Below are positions 35,278-43,785 of a stretch of 64,000 bases of DNA, one piece after another. Each line of letters opens with the position of its first letter. Position 1 is the first letter of the stretch. The position numbers and the translations under genes are program-made. The DNA is from Sphingomonas sp. Leaf33 (GTDB taxonomy: Bacteria; Pseudomonadota; Alphaproteobacteria; Sphingomonadales; Sphingomonadaceae). The stretch covers positions 1,199,618 through 1,263,617 of the forward strand of contig NZ_LMLB01000001.1 in assembly GCF_001421785.1 (NCBI RefSeq), in the 5' to 3' direction. Under the pieces are notes generated by a model, which saw only the letters and a program-made list of their open reading frames with translations, was not told where the DNA came from and did not search any database.

Positions 35278-36575
35278 CAGCGGGTCTCGAACTTGTTGCG
35301 GAGGTAGATGGCGAGCGCGTTCATTGCCAGCAGGACGGCGAGCAGCACCAGGATGGCGGCCGACGTTTTCTCGACGAAACCGCGCCCGACCTCGTCCGAC
35401 CAGAGGAAGATCTGCACCGGCAGCACGGTCGCGGGATCGCTGAAGCCTTGCGGGGGCGCGGCGATGAAGGCGCGCATACCGATCATCAGCAGCGGCGCGG
35501 TCTCGCCCAGCGCACGCGCCATGCCGATGATCGTGCCAGTCAGGATGCCGGGCAGGGCGAGGGGCAGGACGTGGTGGAACACGACCTGGATGCGGCTCGC
35601 GCCGATGCCGAGTGCCGCGTCGCGGATCGAGGGCGGCACCGCCTTGATCGCGTTGCGCCCGGCGATGACGATGACCGGCATGATCATCAGCGCCAGCGTC
35701 ATGCCGCCGACGATCGGCGCGGAACGCGGCAGGCCGAGCGTGCCGAGGAAGACGGCGAGGCCGAGCAGGCCGAAGATGATCGAGGGGACGGCCGCCAGGT
35801 TGTTGATCGATACCTCGATCAGGTCGGTCCAGCGGTTCTTCGGCGCATATTCCTCGAGATAGACCGCCGACAGCACGCCGACCGGGAAGGCGAGCAGCAG
35901 GGTGATCGCCATCGTCATCAGCGAGCCCTTCAGCGCCCCCCAGATGCCGACGGCACCGGGGTCGGTCGCGTCCGCGCGGGTGAAGAACGGCCAGTTGAAG
36001 CCGGTCGAGAGGAGGTTCAGGCTGCGGAGGCGCGCGACGACCGCTTTATCCGCGGCCTTGCCGTCACCGCGTGCGGCCAGATCGATACCCGTGGAGGCGG
36101 GGACCTTGATGGCCGCGCGCGTTTTCAGGATCGCCGGATCGGTCTTGATCGCATCGCGGACGCTCAGCCAGGCCGTGTCGGCGATATGGTCCGATCCGCC
36201 GGGACCGAAGGCGCCTTCCGCCGCGCCCGACACCTTGTCCTGCAATTCCGCGCCCGCCAGCGCGAGATCGGCACCCGGACCGGCGAGTTGCGCGGGCGTG
36301 ACGGCCAGCGCCATCGCCGGAAAATCGAGCGACAGCGTGACTTCGGTCCGCTGAAACCCGCGCAGCCCGCTCGCCATCATGGTCACGAGCAGGAATGCGA
36401 GGAACGCGCCCGACAGCACGACCGCGGCCAGACCCATCAGGCGGAAGCGGCGCTCGGCCGCGTAGCGACGGCGGATGCGACGCTGCATCGCTTGCCCGCG
36501 CCAATCGGTCGGCGCGCGCGCGGCGGGCTCGACGCCCTGCGCGGGGCTGCCGGCGACCATGGTGGCGCTATTCAT
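35274..36575 (-). CDS. pstA: phosphate ABC transporter permease PstA
   Basis: 433-residue permease, longer than E. coli PstA (296) because of an N-terminal extension: a cytoplasmic arm, one helix (residues 47-70), then about 130 residues of soluble periplasmic sequence (the DUF3333-type region seen in alphaproteobacterial PstA). The permease core follows with '[34 protein letters not shown]' and the EAA-type loop '[28 protein letters not shown]'. Overlaps pstC by 8 bp and pstB by 4. Confidence 0.95.
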   Translation of the reverse strand: MNSATMVAGSPAQGVEPAARAPTDWRGQAMQRRIRRRYAAERRFRLMGLAAVVLSGAFLAFLLVTMMASGLRGFQRTEVTLSLDFPAMALAVTPAQLAGPGADLALAGAELQDKVSGAAEGAFGPGGSDHIADTAWLSVRDAIKTDPAILKTRAAIKVPASTGIDLAARGDGKAADKAVVARLRSLNLLSTGFNWPFFTRADATDPGAVGIWGALKGSLMTMAITLLLAFPVGVLSAVYLEEYAPKNRWTDLIEVSINNLAAVPSIIFGLLGLAVFLGTLGLPRSAPIVGGMTLALMIMPVIVIAGRNAIKAVPPSIRDAALGIGASRIQVVFHHVLPLALPGILTGTIIGMARALGETAPLLMIGMRAFIAAPPQGFSDPATVLPVQIFLWSDEVGRGFVEKTSAAILVLLAVLLAMNALAIYLRNKFETRW

Positions 36576-37944
36576 AAGCCTCCCGGTACTTTTTCACGAC
36601 GTTCAGCGCGACGACGTTGAGCAGGAAGGTGATGGCGAACAGCGTCAGGCCGAGTGCGAAGGCGGCAAGCGTCTTCGGGCTGTCGAACTCCGCCTCGCCG
36701 GTCAGCAGATCGACGATCTGCTTGGTGACGGTCGTCGCGCTGTCGAACGGGTTGAGCGTGATCGTCGCGGCGCCCGATGCTGCCATCACCACGATCATCG
36801 TCTCGCCGATCGCGCGGCTGACCGCCAGCAAAACACCGGCCACGACGCCGGGCAGGGCTGCGGGCAGCAGCACCTTGCGGATCGTCTCGTTGGTCGTCGC
36901 GCCCATCGCCAGGCTGCCGTCGCGCATCGCGGTGGGGACGGCGGCGATCGAATCGTCGGCCATCGACGACACGAACGGGATGATCATCACGCCCATCACG
37001 AGGCCCGCCGACAGCGCGCTTTCGGAACTGGCGTAGGGCATTCCCAGCATCACCGCGACCTGCCGGATCGCCGGACCCACGGTCAGCGCCGCGAAATAGC
37101 CGTAGACGACGGTCGGCACTCCCGCGAGCATCTCCAGCGCGGGCTTCATCCAGCGGCGGAAACCCGGCTTGGCATATTGCGTCAGGTAGATCGCGCTCAT
37201 TAGCCCGAACGGGATGGCAACGATCATCGCGATCACCGCGCCGATGAAGAAGGTGCCCCAGAACAGCGGCACCGCGCCGAGCGATTCGCCGGGGTCCTTC
37301 GCGCTGATGATCTGCGGGCTCCAGTGCGTGCCGAACAGGAAGTCGGTGATCGGCACGATGCGGAAGAAGCGCACGCTTTCGAAGACCAGGCTCAGGAAGA
37401 TGCCGAGCGTCGTCAGGATCGCGATCAGCGAGGCGACGAGCAGGATCAGCATGACGCCGCGTTCGACCCGCGTGCGGGCGCGCAAGGCAGGGGACACGCG
37501 ACTGTAGGCGAAAGCGCCGCCGGCGAAGGCGAGCAGGAGGGCAACGATGGCGCCGATCCAGCGGAACTTGGCCATCGCTGCGGCAAAGGCGGGGGCGAGC
37601 GTTTCGGACTGGGTGAAGAACGCGCCGTACGCGCTGCCGCCGGCGAGACTCCGCGCTTCGTTCAGGATCATCTCGCGCTCGTACCCGCTTGCCGGCAGCA
37701 CGCTGGCGGCGGGATCGGCCAACGCCGATGCGGTGACGAGCGACGGACTGACCGCGGCCCAGACGCCCAGGAACGCCAGCGCCGGCAGCACCGTCCACAG
37801 CGCGACGTAGAAGCCATGCTGGCTGGGCAGCGAGTTGGGCTGCACCGGGCTCGTCGCTGCCTGTGCCAGCGCGCGCGTCCGGGCGGTCAGCCAGCCGATC
37901 AGGCCCAGCCCGACGATGACGAACAGGAGCGCGAGCGGCGTCAT
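36568..37944 (-). CDS. pstC: phosphate ABC transporter permease PstC
   Basis: 458-residue permease partner of PstA, also with an extended N-terminus (helices near residues 5-22 and 45-65, then a periplasmic segment up to about 140). Core motifs: 'GLMSAIYLTQYAKPGFRRWMKPALEMLAGVPTVVYGYFAAL' and 'AMRDGSLAMGATTNETIRKVLLPAALPGVVAGV'. ATG 37944 overlaps the pstS stop (ATGA). Confidence 0.95.
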   Translation of the reverse strand: MTPLALLFVIVGLGLIGWLTARTRALAQAATSPVQPNSLPSQHGFYVALWTVLPALAFLGVWAAVSPSLVTASALADPAASVLPASGYEREMILNEARSLAGGSAYGAFFTQSETLAPAFAAAMAKFRWIGAIVALLLAFAGGAFAYSRVSPALRARTRVERGVMLILLVASLIAILTTLGIFLSLVFESVRFFRIVPITDFLFGTHWSPQIISAKDPGESLGAVPLFWGTFFIGAVIAMIVAIPFGLMSAIYLTQYAKPGFRRWMKPALEMLAGVPTVVYGYFAALTVGPAIRQVAVMLGMPYASSESALSAGLVMGVMIIPFVSSMADDSIAAVPTAMRDGSLAMGATTNETIRKVLLPAALPGVVAGVLLAVSRAIGETMIVVMAASGAATITLNPFDSATTVTKQIVDLLTGEAEFDSPKTLAAFALGLTLFAITFLLNVVALNVVKKYREAYE

Positions 37945-38999
37945 TTCAGGTCGCCTGCTGACAGGATGGAGCCCTCGGCGATGATCCGTGCCGATGCCGC
38001 GCGCACGTCGGGCGAGGCGGCGATCAGCCCGCGTCGCGTGAGCGGTCCGCCGGAGCCCCACGCCTTGGCATAATCGGTGATGAACTCACGCAGGCCGGGC
38101 ACGGCGCGCAGATGCGCTTTCTTGACATAGATGAACAGCGGGCGGGCGCCGGGATAGCTGCCGTTGGAAATCGTGTCGTAGCTCGGCGCCACGCCGTCGA
38201 GCGGCACGCCGTGGAGGCGATCGGCGTTTTCCTCGAGATAGCTGTAGCCGAAGATGCCGATCGCGTTCGGATTGGTCGTCAGGTTCTGAACGATCAGATT
38301 GTCGTTCTCGCCCTTGTCGACATATACGCCGTCGTCGCGCAGCTTGGTGCACAGATTGGCGAAGGCATCCGGGTCGGCGTCCTTCAGCGCCTTGGCTCGT
38401 GGGTTCTCCGCCTCGCACGCCGGCACCAGCACCAGTTCGGCAAAGGCGTCGCGCGTGCCGCTGGTCGCGGGCGGGCCGTAGAACTGGATGGGGATCGCGG
38501 GCAGGGCGGAGTTCACATCGGCCCAGGTGCGACTGGTGTTGGGCTTGCCGTCCGGCGCTGCGGCGAGCGCGTGGTAGACGTCGGCGCGAGTCAGCGTCAG
38601 CTTCGGGCCCGTGTTCGATTCGGCAAGCGCAATGCCGTCCGTGCCGATGCGGATTTCCAGGATGTCGGTCACGCCGTTGCGGCGGCAGGTCTCGAACTCG
38701 GCGGGCTTCAACCGGCGGCTGGCGTTCAGTACGTCGGGGTGCGCGGGACCGATCCCGCTGCAGAACAGTTTGACGCCGGAGCCGGTGCCGGTCGATTCGA
38801 TTACCGGCGGCTTCAGGCCGCGGCTGTTGACGAAATTCTCGGCGACCGCGGTGGTGAAGGGATAGACGGTCGACGATCCGACGATGCGGATCTGGTCGCG
38901 CGTCGTGCCGCCGTCACAGCCGGCCAGTGCAAGGAGCGCCGCTCCCGTAACCGCCCCCGTAACCGCCAAAGATCGCACCCGTGATCCCACTGTCCCCAA
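37941..38999 (-). CDS. pstS: phosphate-binding lipoprotein PstS
   Basis: 352-residue substrate-binding protein. Signal peptide with lipobox LALAGC; then 'IRIVGSSTVYPFTTAVAENF' and 'STGTGSGVKLFCSGIG', the phosphate-binding loops, and 'SGTRDAF'. The start is uncertain: TTG 38999, GTG 38990 and GTG 38978 are all in frame before the signal peptide core. Placed between phoR and pstC. The 104 bp upstream contain a TGTCAT sequence that might be half of a pho box, but the second half is poor. Confidence 0.93.
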   Translation of the reverse strand: MGTVGSRVRSLAVTGAVTGAALLALAGCDGGTTRDQIRIVGSSTVYPFTTAVAENFVNSRGLKPPVIESTGTGSGVKLFCSGIGPAHPDVLNASRRLKPAEFETCRRNGVTDILEIRIGTDGIALAESNTGPKLTLTRADVYHALAAAPDGKPNTSRTWADVNSALPAIPIQFYGPPATSGTRDAFAELVLVPACEAENPRAKALKDADPDAFANLCTKLRDDGVYVDKGENDNLIVQNLTTNPNAIGIFGYSYLEENADRLHGVPLDGVAPSYDTISNGSYPGARPLFIYVKKAHLRAVPGLREFITDYAKAWGSGGPLTRRGLIAASPDVRAASARIIAEGSILSAGDLK

Positions 39000-39103
39000 G
39001 GCCCCCAGCGCGACTCACCGTGCGCTCACAGGACCCCTGTTGCGGTTTCGTTACGTGGTGATGACACCGGCTTGCCCTGGATCAAGGTCCGGGGGAGTCC
39101 CCC

Positions 39104-40294
39104 TCAGCGCACCGCCGCCGGTAGCAGCGCGGTCACCGTCGTGCCCTTGCCCACCGCACTGTCGATGCGCAGCCGCCCGCGGTGGCGCTCGACGATATGC
39201 TTCACGATGGCAAGGCCCAGGCCCGTTCCGCCGACCGCACGGCTGCGGCCGGGATCGACGCGGTAGAAGCGTTCGGTCAGGCGCGGCAGGTGCTCGGGTG
39301 CGATGCCGTCGCCCTGGTCGGCCACGGCGACGCGCACCATCGAATCGCCGTCCGGCGCGATGGTGATCGCGACCGGCGTGCCGGCGCGGCCGTACTTCAT
39401 CGCATTGCCGACCAGATTGTGGAGCAGCTGCGACAGCTGCACCCGGTCGCCGAGCACGTCGGCGGGCTCGGACACGTCCAGCATCAGGTCGCCCCCGCGC
39501 GGGCTGCCGCTGGCCGACAGTTCGCGGCACACGTCGCGACCGAGGGCGGCCAGATCGACCGGCGTCTCGGGCAGGCGGAATTTCTCCGCCTCGATCCGGC
39601 TGAGGCTCATCAGGTCGCCGACCAGCCGCTCCATCCGCCGCGCCTCGTCGTCCATGACCTGCAGGAACCGGTCGCGTGTCGCGGGGTCTTCGCCCGCGCC
39701 ATCGCGCAGCGTCTCGATGAAGCCCAGCAGTGACGTGAGGGGCGTGCGCAGTTCGTGGCTGGCGTTGGCGACAAAATCGACGCGGATGCGGTCGGCGGCG
39801 GCACTCGCGGTGCGATCGGACAGGTGGATCAGCCGGTGCTCGGCCGCGGTCTTGACCCGCATCGCCCAATGCTGGTCGCGCGCGCCCAGGCCCACCAGCT
39901 CGATCATCCCGTCGTCGGGCGAAAGCTGGAGCAGGCGCTCGGCCGCGGCCGGGTGGCGGATGGCGAGCCGCACGTCCTCGCCGGTGATGTGGTCGCCCAG
40001 CAGCGTGCGCGCGGCGCGGTTGGCGCGGACGACGCGGGTGCCGGCGATGACCACGACCGGATCGTCGAGCGCGTCGAGCAGGGCGTCGGCATCGGGACCG
40101 TCCGTCCGCCCGTCATCGACCGGCGGGCGATAGGCGGGCGCGGGCGCACTGGCGGCGACCAGCACGGAGGCGATCCCGAAGACGATCATGATGGCGCTGG
40201 CAGACGCATCGCGCGTGACGACGGCCATCGCGGCCGTGGCGGCCACGACCAACGCCATCGCGAGCAGCATCGGCAAGCGGCGCCCCATCCCCAT
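39104..40294 (-). CDS. phoR: phosphate sensor histidine kinase PhoR
   Basis: 396-residue membrane kinase that phosphorylates PhoB. Two N-terminal helices (residues about 5-27 and 33-52), a PAS-like region ('ALDDPVVVIAGTRVVRANRAARTLLGDHI'), HisKA with 'FVANASHELRTPLTSLLGFIETL', and an HATPase with N-box 'LLHNLVGNAMKYG', 'ADQGDGIAPEHL' and 'GTGLGLAIVKHIVERHRG'. The start may be ATG 40288, whose spacing from GAGG is better than that of ATG 40294. First gene of the cluster, divergent from the Tat-signal gene at 40392. Confidence 0.95.
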   Translation of the reverse strand: MGMGRRLPMLLAMALVVAATAAMAVVTRDASASAIMIVFGIASVLVAASAPAPAYRPPVDDGRTDGPDADALLDALDDPVVVIAGTRVVRANRAARTLLGDHITGEDVRLAIRHPAAAERLLQLSPDDGMIELVGLGARDQHWAMRVKTAAEHRLIHLSDRTASAAADRIRVDFVANASHELRTPLTSLLGFIETLRDGAGEDPATRDRFLQVMDDEARRMERLVGDLMSLSRIEAEKFRLPETPVDLAALGRDVCRELSASGSPRGGDLMLDVSEPADVLGDRVQLSQLLHNLVGNAMKYGRAGTPVAITIAPDGDSMVRVAVADQGDGIAPEHLPRLTERFYRVDPGRSRAVGGTGLGLAIVKHIVERHRGRLRIDSAVGKGTTVTALLPAAVR

Positions 40295-40391
40295 GGACCT
40301 CGCGATAGCCGAGATGGGACAGGCTGGCCAAGGGGCCGCTTGCGCACGCTTTACGATTGTGAAAGGCGTGCGGGTGCAGAAAGGGCGGGAC

Positions 40392-40784
40392 ATGAGCGAC
40401 GACAGCGACATCACCGGCGGCACCACCCGCCGCCGCGCCCTGAGACTGGGCGCGATCGGTGCGACCGCGGTCGTCTCGATCCGCCCGGCGCTGGCGCAGG
40501 CCGCCGGATCGGTGCTGACGTGCGAGATCCCCGTCCCCGACCCGGCGCGGGCGGGCAAGTACATCGCCGCCGACGGCACGCTGGTCGATCCCGGCACACC
40601 GGGCGCGTTTCCGCCGGCCAGCGGCGCGTTCAAGGGCGAGGACGTGAAGCGTGCGATGGCGGGCGGGCAACTGCCGGGCACCGACTACGACCGGTCGAAG
40701 GCGTACACGAACTATATCCGCCGGTTGCAGTCGGGGCAGAGCGGCTTCACCTGCTTCGCCTCGCTGCAGATGCCGCGGGGCTGA
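40392..40784 (+). CDS. Tat-exported protein of the HPr-rel-A locus
   Basis: 130-residue protein with a twin-arginine signal (GTTRRRALRLGAIGATAVVSIRPALAQAAG), so it is folded before export. The mature part has two cysteines ('VLTCEIPVPDP' and 'SGFTCFASLQM'), a Pro/Gly-rich middle and no recognised domain. It starts the gene group whose next members are a PqqD-like chaperone, an HprK-related kinase and a nucleotidyltransferase, all in the same direction, which makes it a candidate substrate of that system. That role is inference from position only. Confidence 0.72.
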   Translation: MSDDSDITGGTTRRRALRLGAIGATAVVSIRPALAQAAGSVLTCEIPVPDPARAGKYIAADGTLVDPGTPGAFPPASGAFKGEDVKRAMAGGQLPGTDYDRSKAYTNYIRRLQSGQSGFTCFASLQMPRG

Positions 40785-40801
40785 CAGCCCCGTCGCAAAA
40801 T

Positions 40802-40883
40802 CCGTTGGCCCTGAGCTTGTCGAAGGGCTGTCCTTTTCTTCGAGGAAGAAAGTACAGTGCTTCGACAGGCTCAGCACGAACGG
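40802..40883. repeat. REPIN-like palindrome, copy 3
   Basis: Third copy of the CCGTT.GCCCTGAGCTTGTC family (others at 15834 and 17556), right arm ending GCACGAACGG. It lies between the Tat-protein gene and the PqqD-like gene and contains the only possible start codon (GTG 40857) of the latter. Confidence 0.85.
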
Positions 40884-41156
40884 GGTGGGGGCGGGCGGTA
40901 TGTCGCTGCTGCGGCTGATACCCTGCGCATTGCGCCGCTCGACACGCTGACTGCGATCTACCACCGTGCATCGGGCATCACCCATATCGTCGACAGCCCG
41001 GTGCCGGAACTGCTTGAGGCCTTGAGCGAACCGCGCTCGTTGAGCGATCTGCTCGGGCAGCTTGCCACAGACTATGACCTGACCGACGCCGATCCCGCCG
41101 CCCTGACCGAGCGGCTGGCCGAGCTGGAAGCCGCGGGGCTGGTGTCGCGGGTGTGA
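40857..41156 (+). CDS. PqqD family peptide chaperone, HPr-rel-A system
   Basis: 99-residue protein with a PqqD-like winged-helix fold: 'LRIAPLDTLTAIYHRASGITHIVDSPVPELLEALSEPRSLSDLLGQLATDYDLTD' in segments, ending in a hydrophobic helix 'LTERLAELEAAGLVSRV'. Such proteins bind and present peptides to modifying enzymes. The family found beside HprK-related kinase A is called the HPr-rel-A system PqqD chaperone. The only available start is GTG 40857, so the first nine residues or so are encoded by the repeat. Overlaps the kinase gene by 4 bp. Confidence 0.82.
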   Translation: MLRQAQHERGGGGRYVAAAADTLRIAPLDTLTAIYHRASGITHIVDSPVPELLEALSEPRSLSDLLGQLATDYDLTDADPAALTERLAELEAAGLVSRV

Positions 41157-42013
41157 GGCACGTCCACCGCGTCCAGATCGGCCCGGCATCGTTCCGTATC
41201 GGCAGCGACTGGCGCGCGCCCGTCGCACAGATCGCCGACCTGTACCGCGACTATCCTGCGCCGGCGGACGGCGTCTGCGACTATACCGTCCGCCTGTTCG
41301 CCGCACGGCCGTGGCGGCGGCTCGTCCGCCCGGCGATCACGCTGGGCGGTGATTTCACGCTGCCCGATGCGGTGCCGATGCCGCTTGCCTGGGGCGTGTT
41401 GGCCGCGGAAATGGCGATGAACCTGCAACTGGCCCTGGGCGAGCGGCGCTATCTGCTGCTCCATGCCTCCGCGGTCGAGCGCAACGGGCGCGCGCTGCTG
41501 ATGACCGGGCTGTCGGGGGCGGGCAAGTCGACGCTCGCCGCGCTGCTGGCGACGCGCGGATGGCGGCTGATGGGCGACGAATTCGCGCTGGTCGATCCGG
41601 CGACCGGCCTTGCCCACGCCTTTCCGCGGCTGGTCAGCCTGAAGAACGAAAGCGTCGGCGTGATGGCACGAGCGGTGCCCCAAGCGCGGTTCGGGCCGTT
41701 GCTGGCGGGCACGCCGAAGGGCGACCTGCGCCACTTGGTCCCCGATGCGACCGCGATCGCACGGATGGCCGAGCCGGCGCGACCGGCGCTAGTCCTTTAC
41801 CCCCGCTTCGGCTTCGCATCCGCCGAACGCGAAGTCCCGCCGGCGGAGGGCTTCGTCCGGCTGACGCAGGCCTCGACCAACTATACCGCGCTGGGGGAGG
41901 CGGGGTTCGACGCGCTCGTCCGGCTGGTGCGCGAGGTGCCGGCGATGGCGATCGATTATCCCGACACCGACGACGCGCTGGCCCAGGTCGAGCGGCTGTG
42001 GGCGGCGCTGTGA
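41153..42013 (+). CDS. HprK-related kinase A
   Basis: 286-residue protein related to HPr kinase/phosphorylase. P-loop GLSGAGKST at residues 119-127, preceded by 'LLLHASAVERNGRALL' (the HASxVE strand of HprK) and followed by 'LMGDEFALV' (acidic metal-binding residues). It lacks the C-terminal HPr-docking signature of true HprK, so HPr itself is unlikely to be the substrate. Start is GTG 41153 overlapping the upstream TGA. Members of this group occur with PqqD-like chaperones and nucleotidyltransferases, as here, and are thought to phosphorylate or process a small peptide. Confidence 0.88.
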   Translation: MRHVHRVQIGPASFRIGSDWRAPVAQIADLYRDYPAPADGVCDYTVRLFAARPWRRLVRPAITLGGDFTLPDAVPMPLAWGVLAAEMAMNLQLALGERRYLLLHASAVERNGRALLMTGLSGAGKSTLAALLATRGWRLMGDEFALVDPATGLAHAFPRLVSLKNESVGVMARAVPQARFGPLLAGTPKGDLRHLVPDATAIARMAEPARPALVLYPRFGFASAEREVPPAEGFVRLTQASTNYTALGEAGFDALVRLVREVPAMAIDYPDTDDALAQVERLWAAL

Positions 42014-43080
42014 GGGATGCGATGCCGCTCGTCCGCGCGCTTCGCGACCCGGCGAGCACCGCGGGGCTGGATGGCGAAGGCTGGACACGTCTGATCGCGC
42101 TGGCGCGGGCTGAACAACTGGTCGGCACGTTGGCGAATCGAGTGCGGGGCCTGCCGAAGCCCGATGCCGCCGACCGGCTGCTTGAGGCGGCGCGGGCCTC
42201 GGCGGAGCAGGGGCGGACGCAGGCGCTGTGGGAAGCGGAGATGGCGCGTCGCGCGCTCGCCCCGCTCGGCCTGCCGGTCGTGCTGCTGAAGGGCACGGCG
42301 TACGTCGCCGCGGGCCTCGCCGCAGGACAGGGACGGTCGATCGGCGATCTCGACATCCTGGTCCCGCGCGACCGGCTTGACGACGTCGAGGCGGCGCTGC
42401 TGGCGGCCGGGTGGGAATGGGTGAAGCCCGATCCGTATGACGACGCCTATTACCGGCGCTGGATGCACGAACTGCCGCCGCTCATCCACCGCGAGCGCGA
42501 CCGAATGATCGACGTCCACCACACGGTGCTGCCGTTGACCGCGCGGATCACGCCCGATGCCGGCGCGATGCTTCGCGATGCGGTGCGTCTGCGCGACGGG
42601 ATGGCGGTGCTGTCGGGCGACGACATGATCTGCCATTCCGCCGCGCATCTGTTGGCGGACGGCGACCTGGCTGGCGGTCTGCGCAACCTGTGGGACCTGC
42701 ACTGCCTGTTCGCGGAGGTCGCGACGCCGGATTTGTGGGCGCGGGCGCGGTTGCATGGGCTGGAAGCGGCGGTGGCGCGGGCGTGGCGGTTGGCGGGCCT
42801 CCTGTTCGAAACGTCGTCCCCGCGCAGGCGGGAACCCATCTCCACCGGTGGCCCCGCGCACGTCCGGGAGATGGATCCCCGCCTGCGCGGGGATGACGGG
42901 CGGTGGAGCGACCGCCCGTACCGCCGTCGCCTGCTGGCCCGAGACGGCTGGGGTCGCGCGACGCGCCCCGTCACCCGTTTTGCTTTCTTTGTCCGCTCGC
43001 ACTGGCTGCGGATGCCGCCCGCCATGCTGGCGCGGCATCTGCTCACGAAGTGGCGCAAAGGGCATCGAGCGTCGGGATGA
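42010..43080 (+). CDS. nucleotidyltransferase family protein, HPr-rel-A locus
   Basis: 356-residue protein of the NTase group found with HprK-related kinases. Motifs: 'LPVVLLKGTAYVAAG' (residues 89-102) and 'GRSIGDLDILVP' with the catalytic Asp113/Asp115 pair, then 'ERDRMIDVHHTVLP'. Residues about 269-297 ('SSPRRREPISTGG..DPRLRGDDG') are encoded by an inserted palindromic repeat of 87 bp, so they are not ancestral. Start GTG 42010 overlaps the kinase stop, as in the preceding junction; ATG 42022 is the alternative. The 3' end overlaps gph convergently by 38 bp. Confidence 0.85.
   Translation: MRDAMPLVRALRDPASTAGLDGEGWTRLIALARAEQLVGTLANRVRGLPKPDAADRLLEAARASAEQGRTQALWEAEMARRALAPLGLPVVLLKGTAYVAAGLAAGQGRSIGDLDILVPRDRLDDVEAALLAAGWEWVKPDPYDDAYYRRWMHELPPLIHRERDRMIDVHHTVLPLTARITPDAGAMLRDAVRLRDGMAVLSGDDMICHSAAHLLADGDLAGGLRNLWDLHCLFAEVATPDLWARARLHGLEAAVARAWRLAGLLFETSSPRRREPISTGGPAHVREMDPRLRGDDGRWSDRPYRRRLLARDGWGRATRPVTRFAFFVRSHWLRMPPAMLARHLLTKWRKGHRASG
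42812..42898. repeat. 87-bp palindromic repeat inserted inside a gene
   Basis: Arms CGTCGTCCCCGCGCAGGCGG and its complement ending GCGCGGGGATGACG surround a short centre. It is the common sphingomonad extragenic palindrome family, but here it sits within the nucleotidyltransferase reading frame; its length is 29 codons and contains no stop in that frame, so the gene stays open. Confidence 0.85.
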
Positions 43081-43723
43081 GCTGCGCATAGTCGTCGATC
43101 ACCGCATCGGCGCCCATCGCCTCGACGGGGCCGAGCAGGAAGCCGAACGACACCGCGATCGCCGGGACGTCCGCCGCCTGCGCCGCCTGCACGTCGTAGA
43201 TCGAATCCCCGACGAACGCCGCGCGCCCGCCACCCAGCCGGTCGATCATCGTGTGGATCGGGGCGGGGGAGGGCTTGGCGCTGCCCGGTCCCAGTGTGTC
43301 GCCGCCGATGACGCAGGCGAAGCGCTCGGCGAGGCCGAGGTCGCTCAGCAGGCGCGTCGCGAACCGTTCGAACTTGTTGGTGACCACCGCCAGCCGAACA
43401 CCCCGCGCCGCCAAGGCGTCCAGCGCTGCGATCGCACCGGGGAAGGGGCGGCTGTAGACGGACAGATGGTCGCCGTAATAGGCCAGCAGCGCCTTGTAGT
43501 AGGCACGGAACTCTTCCGCCCCGCACCCGCCGGTCGCCTCCAGCGCCTGCGCCAGCATATGCTTCGCCCCGCCACCGATCATCGACGTCACCTGTTCCCG
43601 CGTCAGCGGGGCACGACCGGCGATGTCCAGCGCATGATTGACCGCCGCGGCCAGGTCGCCGCTGGTGTCGATGAGCGTACCGTCCAGGTCGAAGCCGACA
43701 ATGGCGAAGGGATTTTGGTTCAT
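43043..43723 (-). CDS. gph: phosphoglycolate phosphatase, HAD family
   Basis: 226-residue HAD hydrolase. Motif I 'FDLDGTLIDTSGDL', motif II 'VVTNKFERF', motif III lysine in 'GSAKPSPAPI' and motif IV 'AFVGDSIYDVQAAQAADV'. Length and cap domain fit Gph, which removes 2-phosphoglycolate; other small phosphate esters are possible. Divergent from glmU with 62 bp between. Confidence 0.88.
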   Translation of the reverse strand: MNQNPFAIVGFDLDGTLIDTSGDLAAAVNHALDIAGRAPLTREQVTSMIGGGAKHMLAQALEATGGCGAEEFRAYYKALLAYYGDHLSVYSRPFPGAIAALDALAARGVRLAVVTNKFERFATRLLSDLGLAERFACVIGGDTLGPGSAKPSPAPIHTMIDRLGGGRAAFVGDSIYDVQAAQAADVPAIAVSFGFLLGPVEAMGADAVIDDYAQLIPTLDALCATS

Positions 43724-43785
43724 GTCGGCCCCATAGCCGGACCGGCTATGGAATTGATAAGGCTTTCGTGGCAGGGCGCGCGGCT

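Noticed and set aside
39000..39103. Pho box upstream of pstS
   Set aside because: On the minus strand GTGTCATCACCACGTAAC has one good half (TGTCAT) but a poor second half, so the site is not supported strongly enough to annotate.
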